61,853 bases of DNA from CAZAXU01 sp964489245 (GTDB lineage: Bacteria > Bacteroidota > Bacteroidia > Flavobacteriales > Flavobacteriaceae). The stretch covers positions 1 through 61,853 of the forward strand of contig CAZAXU010000004.1 in assembly GCA_964489245.1 (NCBI GenBank), read 5' to 3'. A model generated the notes under the pieces. It was given only the letters and a program-made list of their open reading frames with translations. It was not told the origin of the DNA and did no database searches. Made by a program: the position numbers and the translations under genes. Shown here in pieces: positions 1 through 7,067 of this stretch (positions within the stretch are counted from its first letter, which is position 1; every line of letters begins with the position of its first letter).

Positions 1-815
1 TTTTTCAGACCAATCAACAACTGTTTGACTTGCTGCGGACTAAGCTTGCTTTTTCTCAGTTTATTTTGATTTCCCGATTTTGACCGATTAGGTTTCTTTT
101 CCTGCTTATCGCCTTCTCTGTTTTGTTTGTCTCGCTGTTTGTCTTTATCGGATCTTTCTTTTTTATCATCCTTTCCTTTCTCATTTTTACTTTTTTGATT
201 CTTTTTGCCGTCCTTTTGCTTATCGTTCTTGCCTTTATTCTCTTTTTTATCGTTTTGCTTGTTGTTCTTTTTATCTTTTCCGTTTTTATTGTCTTTTTGT
301 TTGTTGTTTTTGTTTTGTTGCTTCTGTTTATTCTGTTGTTTTTTCTTGTTCTTCTTATTCTGTTTTTGTTGTTTTTTCAACATTTTTTTTGCCAACGCCA
401 AGTTATATCGCGCTTCTTCATCTTCAGGATTATTTCTTAAAGAATTTTTATAGGCTTCAACGGCTTTTTGATATTTCTTTTTATGAAACCAAATATTTCC
501 GGCATTATACCATGCCTTGCTTTTGAGTAATTTATCATTTGAATTTTCGGCAGCTTTCTCAAAATTATAGGCCGCTTCTAAAGACTTGCTCTGTTCCAAA
601 TGGTTCCTCCCCAAATCATAGGCAGCGATATCGCTAACCGGATTCTTTGCCAAAGCTTTTCTAAAATCTTTTTCTCCGGTAAGAAATTCTGCCGATTCAA
701 ATTTTTCAACTCCCTCTTGAATATGTTTTTTTTCTTGCATTTCTTTCTCAACACTTTGTTGTGACAACACAAGCATCGGCAAAAAAATAAACAATATATT
801 TATAATGAGTTTCAT
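1..815 (-). CDS. batC: BatC-like TPR protein (3' end cut by window edge)
   Basis: The reading frame is open from the ATG at 815 to the left edge, giving 271 codons with no stop, so the C-terminus lies outside the window. Residues 1-18 form a signal peptide. Residues about 25-140 contain TPR-like helical repeats, including a typical AWYNAGNIWFHKKKYQKAVE unit. From about residue 145 the protein becomes an extreme Lys/Asn/Gln/Asp stretch of roughly 100 residues, and a short motif LSPQQVKQLL follows near the edge. This architecture (signal, TPR, charged low-complexity region, conserved QQ-x-x-QLL motif) is that of BatC in Bacteroidota aerotolerance operons. It lies downstream of batA and batB on the same strand; batD would be expected just beyond the edge. 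BatC is thought to act in the periplasm with the VWA proteins BatA/BatB; its biochemical role is not established. Confidence 0.8.
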   Translation of the reverse strand, partial: MKLIINILFIFLPMLVLSQQSVEKEMQEKKHIQEGVEKFESAEFLTGEKDFRKALAKNPVSDIAAYDLGRNHLEQSKSLEAAYNFEKAAENSNDKLLKSKAWYNAGNIWFHKKKYQKAVEAYKNSLRNNPEDEEARYNLALAKKMLKKQQKQNKKNKKKQQNKQKQQNKNNKQKDNKNGKDKKNNKQNDKKENKGKNDKQKDGKKNQKSKNEKGKDDKKERSDKDKQRDKQNREGDKQEKKPNRSKSGNQNKLRKSKLSPQQVKQLLIGLK

Positions 816-1132
816 GTGTTTATATTTTTATATTTAATTGTTATTCAGTCTATTACGCATTACAATGTTATCGTGTTTTTCTTATTTCCCTTCGAACTTT
901 TAGTTCGGAAACTACCAACATTTAGCCCCCTTCCGGGCTTGTCTATAAATCAACTTATATCAATCATAGTTGAAATAGATTCATCATCGCTCGTTTCTCA
1001 CTTTCTTCGGAATGGCATCATAATTCATAAGTTCTCTAATCGTTTTGTCCAACTTCATCCTTTGAACTTTTCACTTTAAACTCATAGTTATCGATCTTCA
1101 GTCATTCTGCTTTTACCCTTAAACTTTGAACT
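816..1132. other. 317-bp batB-batC intergenic region with two small hairpins
   Basis: No convincing gene is present. Two short inverted repeats are visible: 891-909 (arms built on CGAAC/GTTCG, 5-base loop) and 924-939 (AGCCC, 6-base loop, GGGCT). On the minus strand a 24-codon ORF (984-1058) starts with ATG, but nothing supports it beyond being open. The gap is unusually long for this operon, where other junctions are 5-93 bp, so it may hold mRNA-processing signals or a decayed repeat element. Confidence 0.4.
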
Positions 1133-2173
1133 TCAGTCTCCCCCGTTTTCATTGAACAGATTCAACTTTTTAAACCACTGCGTTTCTCTCTCCAGAGTCA
1201 AAATATACAATACCAAAAATATCAAACCAATAAGCAAAAACCACTGAAATTGGTCTTTATAATCTGAAAATTTCTTTGCTTCATATTCATTTTTATCCAT
1301 TTTTTTAAGTGCATCAGAGAAATATTCAGTTACGTTTTTTGTATCAGCTCCGTCTATATATTTTCCATTGCCTGCTTGAGCAATTTTTCTTAAAATATCA
1401 TCATTCAAACGCGTAACTACTTTTTCTCCTTTCTTGTCCTTTTTATAGCCATACAAATTGCCGTTCACCTTAATGGGGATTACTGCGCCGTTTCGAGTTC
1501 CTACACCAATGGTAAAAATCGTGATATTGTTTCTCTTGGCTTTTTCAGCTGCATCCAAAGCATTCTCAGAGTGATCTTCTCCATCAGAAATAATCACAAG
1601 AATCTTATTGGTATCTTCTTCATCAAAATAGGTAGCTGCCAAATCAATGGCGTCGTCTATTGCCGTTCCTTGAGAGGACACCAAGTTTGTGTTCATGTTT
1701 TGTAAAAAAATCTTTCCTGCGGCATAATCGGTTGTAATGGGCAACAGTGGATATGCCTCTCCGGCATAAGCTATAATCCCGATTCTATCGGAAACCAAAT
1801 TATCTATGATTTTTGATGCCAAACGCTTGGATTTTTCCAATCTGCTCGGGGCAATATCTTCTGCATCCATACTTTTGGACACATCGATGGCAAAGACAAT
1901 ATCCACCCCTTCACGCTTCACGGTCTCGAGTTTTGTTCCCATCTTCGGATTGGTCAGTCCGAGCACCAAAAACAATATCGATAGTGATAGCAATATCAAT
2001 TTCAATAAAGGTTTATAAACGGATTTTTCTACTACGATTTTTTGGAATAACCGCACATCTGCAAATTCCTTTTGTTTGCGTTTTTGCCAAAATCGCATAT
2101 AGAAATATGCCAGCCACAACGCCGGTATCAATAAAAGCAAGATAAAATATTTAGGCTCTTCTATTTGATACAT
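1133..2173 (-). CDS. batB: BatB-like VWA-domain membrane protein
   Basis: 346 residues. An N-terminal transmembrane pair (about residues 9-27 and 57-77) is followed by a von Willebrand A domain. The MIDAS metal site is intact: DVSKS (the DxSxS element, near residue 97), a Thr in the TTD segment after the AYAGEAYPLLPIT stretch, and SDGED. A C-terminal transmembrane helix lies at about 311-327. The pattern matches BatB/BatA of the Bacteroidota aerotolerance operon, which are inner-membrane proteins with the VWA domain facing one side of the membrane. It follows batA on the same strand and probably shares its transcript. Its start codon is overlapped by a small upstream ORF in another frame. BatB is distinguished from BatA mainly by gene order and its position before batC, so the A/B labels could be exchanged. 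Confidence 0.85.
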   Translation of the reverse strand: MYQIEEPKYFILLLLIPALWLAYFYMRFWQKRKQKEFADVRLFQKIVVEKSVYKPLLKLILLSLSILFLVLGLTNPKMGTKLETVKREGVDIVFAIDVSKSMDAEDIAPSRLEKSKRLASKIIDNLVSDRIGIIAYAGEAYPLLPITTDYAAGKIFLQNMNTNLVSSQGTAIDDAIDLAATYFDEEDTNKILVIISDGEDHSENALDAAEKAKRNNITIFTIGVGTRNGAVIPIKVNGNLYGYKKDKKGEKVVTRLNDDILRKIAQAGNGKYIDGADTKNVTEYFSDALKKMDKNEYEAKKFSDYKDQFQWFLLIGLIFLVLYILTLERETQWFKKLNLFNENGGD

Positions 2174-2249
2174 AATTTTTCTTTTTTATTTCATAAACTT
2201 GTCCTTCGGGACTTCGAATATACAAAACAGATAGATCATCATTAGGCAT
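2151..2249 (-). CDS. Small ORF (32 aa) between batA and batB
   Basis: ATG at 2249, stop TAA at 2151-2153. It starts 17 bases after the batA stop codon and runs 23 bases into batB in a different frame, so it fills the whole batA-batB gap. The peptide is hydrophilic, starts MPNDDLSVLYIRSPEG and ends with a basic tail including EIKKKNY. A purine-rich AAAGAAAGAAG stretch lies upstream. The overlap with the batB start suggests translational coupling if it is translated. I do not recognise the peptide. A self-complementary GTCCTTCGGGAC (2201-2212) lies inside it, so the region could instead be a structured mRNA spacer. Existence as a protein is inference only. Confidence 0.3.
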   Translation of the reverse strand: MPNDDLSVLYIRSPEGQVYEIKKKNYVSNRRA

Positions 2250-2266
2250 ATTCGTTACTTCTTTCT

Positions 2267-3289
2267 TTAAACAAAGCTTCTCAACCATGTATATCTCAAT
2301 ATTCCTATCAGAAATAGCAATCCTATGGCAATCAACACCAAAGGTCTGTATAATTCTTTATAATTATAATATTTCAGTTCCTTGATTTCGGTTTTTTCCA
2401 ATTTATCTATTTCTTTATATATCTTTTCCAATTTCCCGTTATCCGTGGCGCGAAAATATTTTCCGCCGGTTTCGTCGGCAATTTTTTGTAATAATTTTTC
2501 GTCAATTTCCACTTTTGCATTTTGAAATATCAATCTGCCGTTGGTCATTCCCACGGGTGTTCTTGCATAACCGTTTGTTCCCAGCCCGATGGTGTAGACT
2601 TTAATGCCGAATTCTTTTGCCAGTTCCAAAGCGAGATACGGGTCTATTTCTCCGGTATTATTAACTCCGTCTGTCATCAAAATAATGACTTTACTTTTTG
2701 TTTTGCTATCTTTCAATCTGTTTACTGCTGTTGCCAGCCCCATTCCAATGGCTGTTCCTTGATCCAACTGTTCAAAAAGTTTTGAAAAACTGATTTTTCT
2801 GATTGAATTTATGGTCACTCGCTTATCTGATGTAATCGGCACTTGTGTGAATGCCTCTCCGGCATAAAGCACTACACCAAATCTGTCATTCGGACGATGT
2901 TTGATAAAGTTCACGGCAGTTTTTTTCAGGGCTTTCAATCGGTTGGGTTTCAAATCTTGCGCCAACATACTGGCAGACACATCAACAGCCAACATAATAT
3001 CAATTCCTTTGGTTTTTTTTGTTTTTGCCGTTACATCTATCGAACGGGGTCTTGCCAAACCCGTACCGATTAAAGCTACACTAAGCAAAAGTAACCCTCC
3101 AAGAATGGGCAAAAACTTATTTTTTAATGTTTTGTGTCCTGCAAACCCGCCGATATCAGACAATTTCAGTGTTGGCACCTGTGCATAACGCTTATGATAG
3201 AGCCAAATTGTCAAAAGCGGAACCAGAATCAGTATCAGCAGATAATATGGCGTATAAAACTCAAAATGTTCAACAAAATCTTTCCACAT
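2267..3289 (-). CDS. batA: BatA-like VWA-domain membrane protein
   Basis: 340 residues. Two N-terminal membrane helices (about 14-30 and 60-80) precede a von Willebrand A domain with an intact MIDAS site: DVSAS near residue 107, TSD, and MTDGVNNTGEI. A C-terminal transmembrane helix follows around residues 313-332. It is the first VWA gene of the Bat cluster, 5 bases downstream of the BatD-like gene, so the two are certainly co-transcribed and probably translationally linked. BatA is an inner-membrane protein linked to oxygen tolerance in Bacteroides fragilis; the ligand of the VWA domain is unknown. Length and domain order match the family, with no truncation. Confidence 0.87.
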   Translation of the reverse strand: MWKDFVEHFEFYTPYYLLILILVPLLTIWLYHKRYAQVPTLKLSDIGGFAGHKTLKNKFLPILGGLLLLSVALIGTGLARPRSIDVTAKTKKTKGIDIMLAVDVSASMLAQDLKPNRLKALKKTAVNFIKHRPNDRFGVVLYAGEAFTQVPITSDKRVTINSIRKISFSKLFEQLDQGTAIGMGLATAVNRLKDSKTKSKVIILMTDGVNNTGEIDPYLALELAKEFGIKVYTIGLGTNGYARTPVGMTNGRLIFQNAKVEIDEKLLQKIADETGGKYFRATDNGKLEKIYKEIDKLEKTEIKELKYYNYKELYRPLVLIAIGLLFLIGILRYTWLRSFV

Positions 3290-3294
3290 AATCT

Positions 3295-4932
3295 TTAGTT
3301 TTTCAGTTCTGCCGATTGCAAAACTCTTTCGGCTAAATCTTTGTTTTCTTTGTTATTTTCAGCATAAGCCCCGAAAACCATTCTGGCATGATTTCCGGAA
3401 TATAAAATCTTGCCCGTAAACGCAAAGGCTTTGGTTTTATTAAGCACCGGTATTTTAACATCTAAAGTCCCGGCATATTTTGTTCCGTTTTCCAATTTTT
3501 CTTCGGTTGTGATTTGAATGTTTTTCACTTTTCCGGTTTTTTCTAAAAATCCGAGTGCTCCTTGCATAAACTGTCTTTCAAAACCTTCTTGCAACTGAAA
3601 ATTTTCTTTATAATCCATATTAAACTCAAAAATCACATAACCTTTGATCAAGTTTTCGTCCACATACAGTGTGAATTCATCCAGAATCTGCTTTAGTTTG
3701 CCTGCATTATTTCCCGTTGATTCAATGGCTTCAGACATATCATAACTGTTCAGCACGTGTGGCGTAACCAAACCCAAACTAGGTTTTCCTCCATATTCGT
3801 TATAAACCCATTCCGGTGCCTTGATATTCTCTTTCAGCGTATTGAAGAAGTCTTTTTTGCTCAAATAATAATAACCCGTTCCGAGAATTGCCAGCAACAG
3901 TCCGAAAACAACCCCCAAGATAATATAGGTCTGTTTTTTTCTTGCCTTTTTTTCTGCAAGTGCTTGAGCAATTTCCTCTGCTTTAGCATCTTCAATTCCT
4001 TTGATAATTTTGTGTGTATAGTCAATAAACTCTTTAGCCAAATTAAAGTCCAAATCAATATCGGGAATTTCGGGTTCCAATTTTGCAAATTTTGCCAAAT
4101 CGGCACGTTGGAGCATTTGTTGCAGGCGGTTTAGCAACTCTTTATCGATATATTTTTCATTTTCAAATTGATATTTTTTCAATTTCTCAACAATCTGAAA
4201 TGACAGGAGTTCTTTTGCCGGCAATTTCAACTCTTTCTCAATATAATCTTTGAGAATATCGGTCAAACGCAAATAATGCTTATCCACTTGATTTCTCAAC
4301 CATAGTTTTTCTTGATTTAATCGGGCTAACTCATCAAGCGTTTTCTCATAAATATGTATGGTTTTTTGATTTTCCAAATGTTTTTTTCGTCTATGATAAA
4401 GAAAATAAGCCAATGGAATCAGTAGTAGAAGAAGCAACAGCCACCAATAAGAAATCTTCGTATTCAATATTCCCCCTGATATTTTGTTCACGTTAACAAT
4501 ATCTTTATACTCGTATAATTGTTGTTTTGTGGTATCAACGACCACCTCTCTGAAATGTACTTGTAAACTATCGGTTAAAAAAACAGAATCATTGATTTTC
4601 ACCGGAATTTGTGGAATCACATAGTGACCACTGTCCCATTGAGTTAAGAAATAAGTTTTTTTCAGCAAGCGTAAGGGTTTTTTTGAAAGGGTATCGGCAG
4701 TTTTATGTTCCACGACTTCCAAATCACCAAAATTTTCTTGTTCCGGAAAATCAACAAATGACAAAGTGTCTGTCTTTGCCTGAATATCCAAACGAATCTG
4801 TTCTCCTATACGAACGTCGGTTGTATCAATCATTGCCGATACTTTTGGAAGTTGTTGCGCAAATATTTGCTGCAAACTCCATAAGATTGCAAATAGAAAT
4901 ATAATTGATTTTAAATCTTTTCTTCTATTCAT
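3295..4932 (-). CDS. BatD/DUF4381-like two-pass membrane protein of the Bat operon
   Basis: 545 residues. A signal peptide (about 1-26, ending FAQQ) leads to an Ig-like periplasmic domain (about 30-135) with the RIGEQIRLDI segment that resembles the start of BatD repeats. A first membrane helix (about 161-180, very Leu-rich) is followed by a charged, helical cytoplasmic region (about 181-325). A second membrane helix (about 332-352) then leads to a periplasmic C-terminal domain of about 190 residues. The position between the DUF58 and batA genes is usual for this protein in Flavobacteriia. The family has no assigned biochemical function. It probably bridges the DUF58/MoxR proteins on the cytoplasmic side with the periplasmic Bat proteins; that is inference from topology and gene order. 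Confidence 0.7.
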   Translation of the reverse strand: MNRRKDLKSIIFLFAILWSLQQIFAQQLPKVSAMIDTTDVRIGEQIRLDIQAKTDTLSFVDFPEQENFGDLEVVEHKTADTLSKKPLRLLKKTYFLTQWDSGHYVIPQIPVKINDSVFLTDSLQVHFREVVVDTTKQQLYEYKDIVNVNKISGGILNTKISYWWLLLLLLLIPLAYFLYHRRKKHLENQKTIHIYEKTLDELARLNQEKLWLRNQVDKHYLRLTDILKDYIEKELKLPAKELLSFQIVEKLKKYQFENEKYIDKELLNRLQQMLQRADLAKFAKLEPEIPDIDLDFNLAKEFIDYTHKIIKGIEDAKAEEIAQALAEKKARKKQTYIILGVVFGLLLAILGTGYYYLSKKDFFNTLKENIKAPEWVYNEYGGKPSLGLVTPHVLNSYDMSEAIESTGNNAGKLKQILDEFTLYVDENLIKGYVIFEFNMDYKENFQLQEGFERQFMQGALGFLEKTGKVKNIQITTEEKLENGTKYAGTLDVKIPVLNKTKAFAFTGKILYSGNHARMVFGAYAENNKENKDLAERVLQSAELKN

Positions 4933-4943
4933 TTCTACTGTTT

Positions 4944-5810
4944 TTAGGCTTTAGATTTAAAATAACCCAATAACTTTTTGATGTATGATTCTCCGGTGGA
5001 AACTTCTATCATGCCACTACCGCTCTTTTGAAAAGCGTTCTTAAAATAGTTTTGTTCTCGCAAAAATTTTGAAGCATAGGTTCTTCTCAAGTCTGCGTTG
5101 CTCGTATCGATATAGATTTTCTTGCCGGTTTCCAAATCTTGCATCAACGACAGACCAATATTCGGCATTTCCTTTTCAACCGGATCATAAATCCTAATCC
5201 CTGTCAAATCGTGTTTTTTTCCTACGATTTTCAAGGTGCTTTCATAATCTCTGTCGATGAAATCGGATATCAGAAAGACAATGGCTTTTTTCCTCAGAAC
5301 ATTATACAAAAATTTCAAGGCTTTTGCCGTATCGGTTTTTTTATGTTTTGGCGAAAAATCAACCAATTCACGAATAATTCTCAACACGTGGGAACGTCCT
5401 TTTTGCGGCGGAATAAATTTTTCAATTTCATCAGAATAGAGAATCATCCCGACTTTATCGTTATTTTGAATGGCAGAAAACGCCAAGGTGGCAACCATTT
5501 CAATCATCATTTCTTTCTTAAGCTGATTTCTTGTGCCAAACAGCTGAGACCGACTCACATCTACTACCAACATCATGGTCAATTCTCTCTCTTCTTCAAA
5601 AACTTTGATATAAGGCGTTCTGTATCTTGCCGTTACGTTCCAGTCTATACTTCGCACATCATCGCCATAGCTGTAGGGGCGCACCTCTGAGAAAGTCATC
5701 CCGCGTCCTTTGAATGACGAATGATACTCTCCTCCGAAAATGTGATCTGACAGTCTTCGGGTTTTGATTTCTATTTTTCTAACCTTTTTTAGAATTTCTT
5801 TGGTCGTCAT
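4944..5810 (-). CDS. DUF58 domain protein (VWA-like)
   Basis: 288 residues, cytoplasmic, without signal peptide or membrane helix. The DUF58 hallmark is present near residues 36-65: FKGRGMTFSEVRPYSYGDD followed by the IDW motif and TARYRTPYIK. A degenerate VWA fold follows, with DVSRSQLFG as the metal-site element and LISDF later. DUF58 proteins are nearly always encoded next to a MoxR AAA+ ATPase, as here (the MoxR gene is 93 bases upstream), and are thought to be its partner or client. The gene ends 11 bases before the BatD-like gene starts. The role within the Bat cluster is not biochemically defined. Confidence 0.88.
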   Translation of the reverse strand: MTTKEILKKVRKIEIKTRRLSDHIFGGEYHSSFKGRGMTFSEVRPYSYGDDVRSIDWNVTARYRTPYIKVFEEERELTMMLVVDVSRSQLFGTRNQLKKEMMIEMVATLAFSAIQNNDKVGMILYSDEIEKFIPPQKGRSHVLRIIRELVDFSPKHKKTDTAKALKFLYNVLRKKAIVFLISDFIDRDYESTLKIVGKKHDLTGIRIYDPVEKEMPNIGLSLMQDLETGKKIYIDTSNADLRRTYASKFLREQNYFKNAFQKSGSGMIEVSTGESYIKKLLGYFKSKA

Positions 5811-5903
5811 TTTTTGGCTATTGATTTTTAATACCGAAATTTAGTTTCAAGCTTCGATTAACAATTGGAAATTTTTGTTTTGCCACAATTTTTGATAATC
5901 GTT

Positions 5904-6908
5904 CTAAGGAACTTCAACCGTATTGACTACTTTGTTGATAATATCTTCGGATGTTATATTTTCCGCTTCTGCTTCATAGGTGAGTCCTATTCTGTGACGC
6001 AACACATCGTGAACCATGGCACGAATATCTTCGGGAATCACAAAGCCGCGCTTATTGATAAAAGCCAGCACTTTTGATGCTGTTGCCAGATTGATACTTC
6101 CTCGTGGTGATGCTCCAAAATTAATCAAAGGTTTGATTTCTTTCAATCCGTATTGTTCAGGATATCTCGTTGCAAAAACAATGTCTAGAATATATTGCTC
6201 AATTTTAGGGTCTAAGTAGATTTGTTTGACCACTTTTCTGGCATTCAGAATTTTTTGTGTGTCTGTCACCGCTTGAACCGAATTGAGCTCTCCTTGCAAA
6301 TTTCTTCGCATGATTTCTCTCTCTTCTTTTTGACTGGGATAGTCAATAATGGTTTTAAGCATAAACCTGTCTATTTGTGCCTCGGGCAACGGATAAGTTC
6401 CTTCTTGTTCCACAGGATTTTGAGTTGCCATTACCAAAAAAGGCTCTTCCAATTTAAAAGTTTCCTCTCCAATGGTTACTTGCTTTTCTTGCATAGCCTC
6501 CAACAAGGCGGATTGCACTTTTGCAGGTGCCCGATTGATTTCATCTGCCAAGACAAAATGAGCGAAAACAGGTCCTTTTTTGACTTCAAATTTGTTTTGC
6601 TTAATGTTATAAATCATCGTTCCAACAACATCTGCAGGCAACAAATCCGGAGTAAATTGAATTCTGCTGAAATCTCCTTTAACAGCTTTTGATAAAGTGG
6701 TGATGGCAAGTGTTTTTGCTAAACCCGGCACTCCTTCCAACAAAATATGTCCTTTGCCCAACAAACCTATGAGCAAACGGTCAATCATTTTGTCTTGACC
6801 CACAATCACTTTGTTGATCTCAAATTTCAATACATCGATAAAATTGCTTTCTTGTTTCACAATTTCATTGAGTTCATTTACGTTAGTAACATGATCCATT
6901 TGTTCCAT
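5904..6908 (-). CDS. MoxR-family AAA+ ATPase, first gene of the Bat operon
   Basis: 334 residues, cytoplasmic. Walker A is GVPGLAKT near residues 59-66 and Walker B is LADEINRAP near 121-129. The sensor region MATQNPVEQEG and an arginine-finger-type segment are also present, followed by the C-terminal lid domain. Length is typical of the MoxR APE2220-like group. MoxR ATPases act as chaperones that help mature VWA-containing proteins; here DUF58, BatA and BatB follow on the same strand, a standard pairing. It is the first gene of the operon, with a 159-bp divergent region separating it from the patatin gene. I see no strong promoter for it in that region. Confidence 0.9.
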   Translation of the reverse strand: MEQMDHVTNVNELNEIVKQESNFIDVLKFEINKVIVGQDKMIDRLLIGLLGKGHILLEGVPGLAKTLAITTLSKAVKGDFSRIQFTPDLLPADVVGTMIYNIKQNKFEVKKGPVFAHFVLADEINRAPAKVQSALLEAMQEKQVTIGEETFKLEEPFLVMATQNPVEQEGTYPLPEAQIDRFMLKTIIDYPSQKEEREIMRRNLQGELNSVQAVTDTQKILNARKVVKQIYLDPKIEQYILDIVFATRYPEQYGLKEIKPLINFGASPRGSINLATASKVLAFINKRGFVIPEDIRAMVHDVLRHRIGLTYEAEAENITSEDIINKVVNTVEVP

Positions 6909-7067
6909 ATCTTATTTGTTTTTCTCAGTGCAATTTTACCAAAAAATTATACCAAAGTGTGTTAAGAAATTTATAAAAAAGCCTTTTTAAGAAAACATTT
7001 AGATTCTTTGTTAATTTTTGCTTAACAAGCCTGACAATATTTCATATAATTTCACTATTTTAGTGAC

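Noticed and set aside
123..440. Plus-strand Phe/Leu-rich open frame of about 105 residues
   Set aside because: It is the antisense reading of the Lys/Asn/Gln-rich BatC tail; low-complexity A-rich coding sequence gives a poly-Phe frame on the other strand.
816..1079. Plus-strand 87-residue open frame in the batB-batC gap
   Set aside because: It begins at the batC start region, is antisense to the operon, has no recognisable motif or promoter, and contains the two hairpins.
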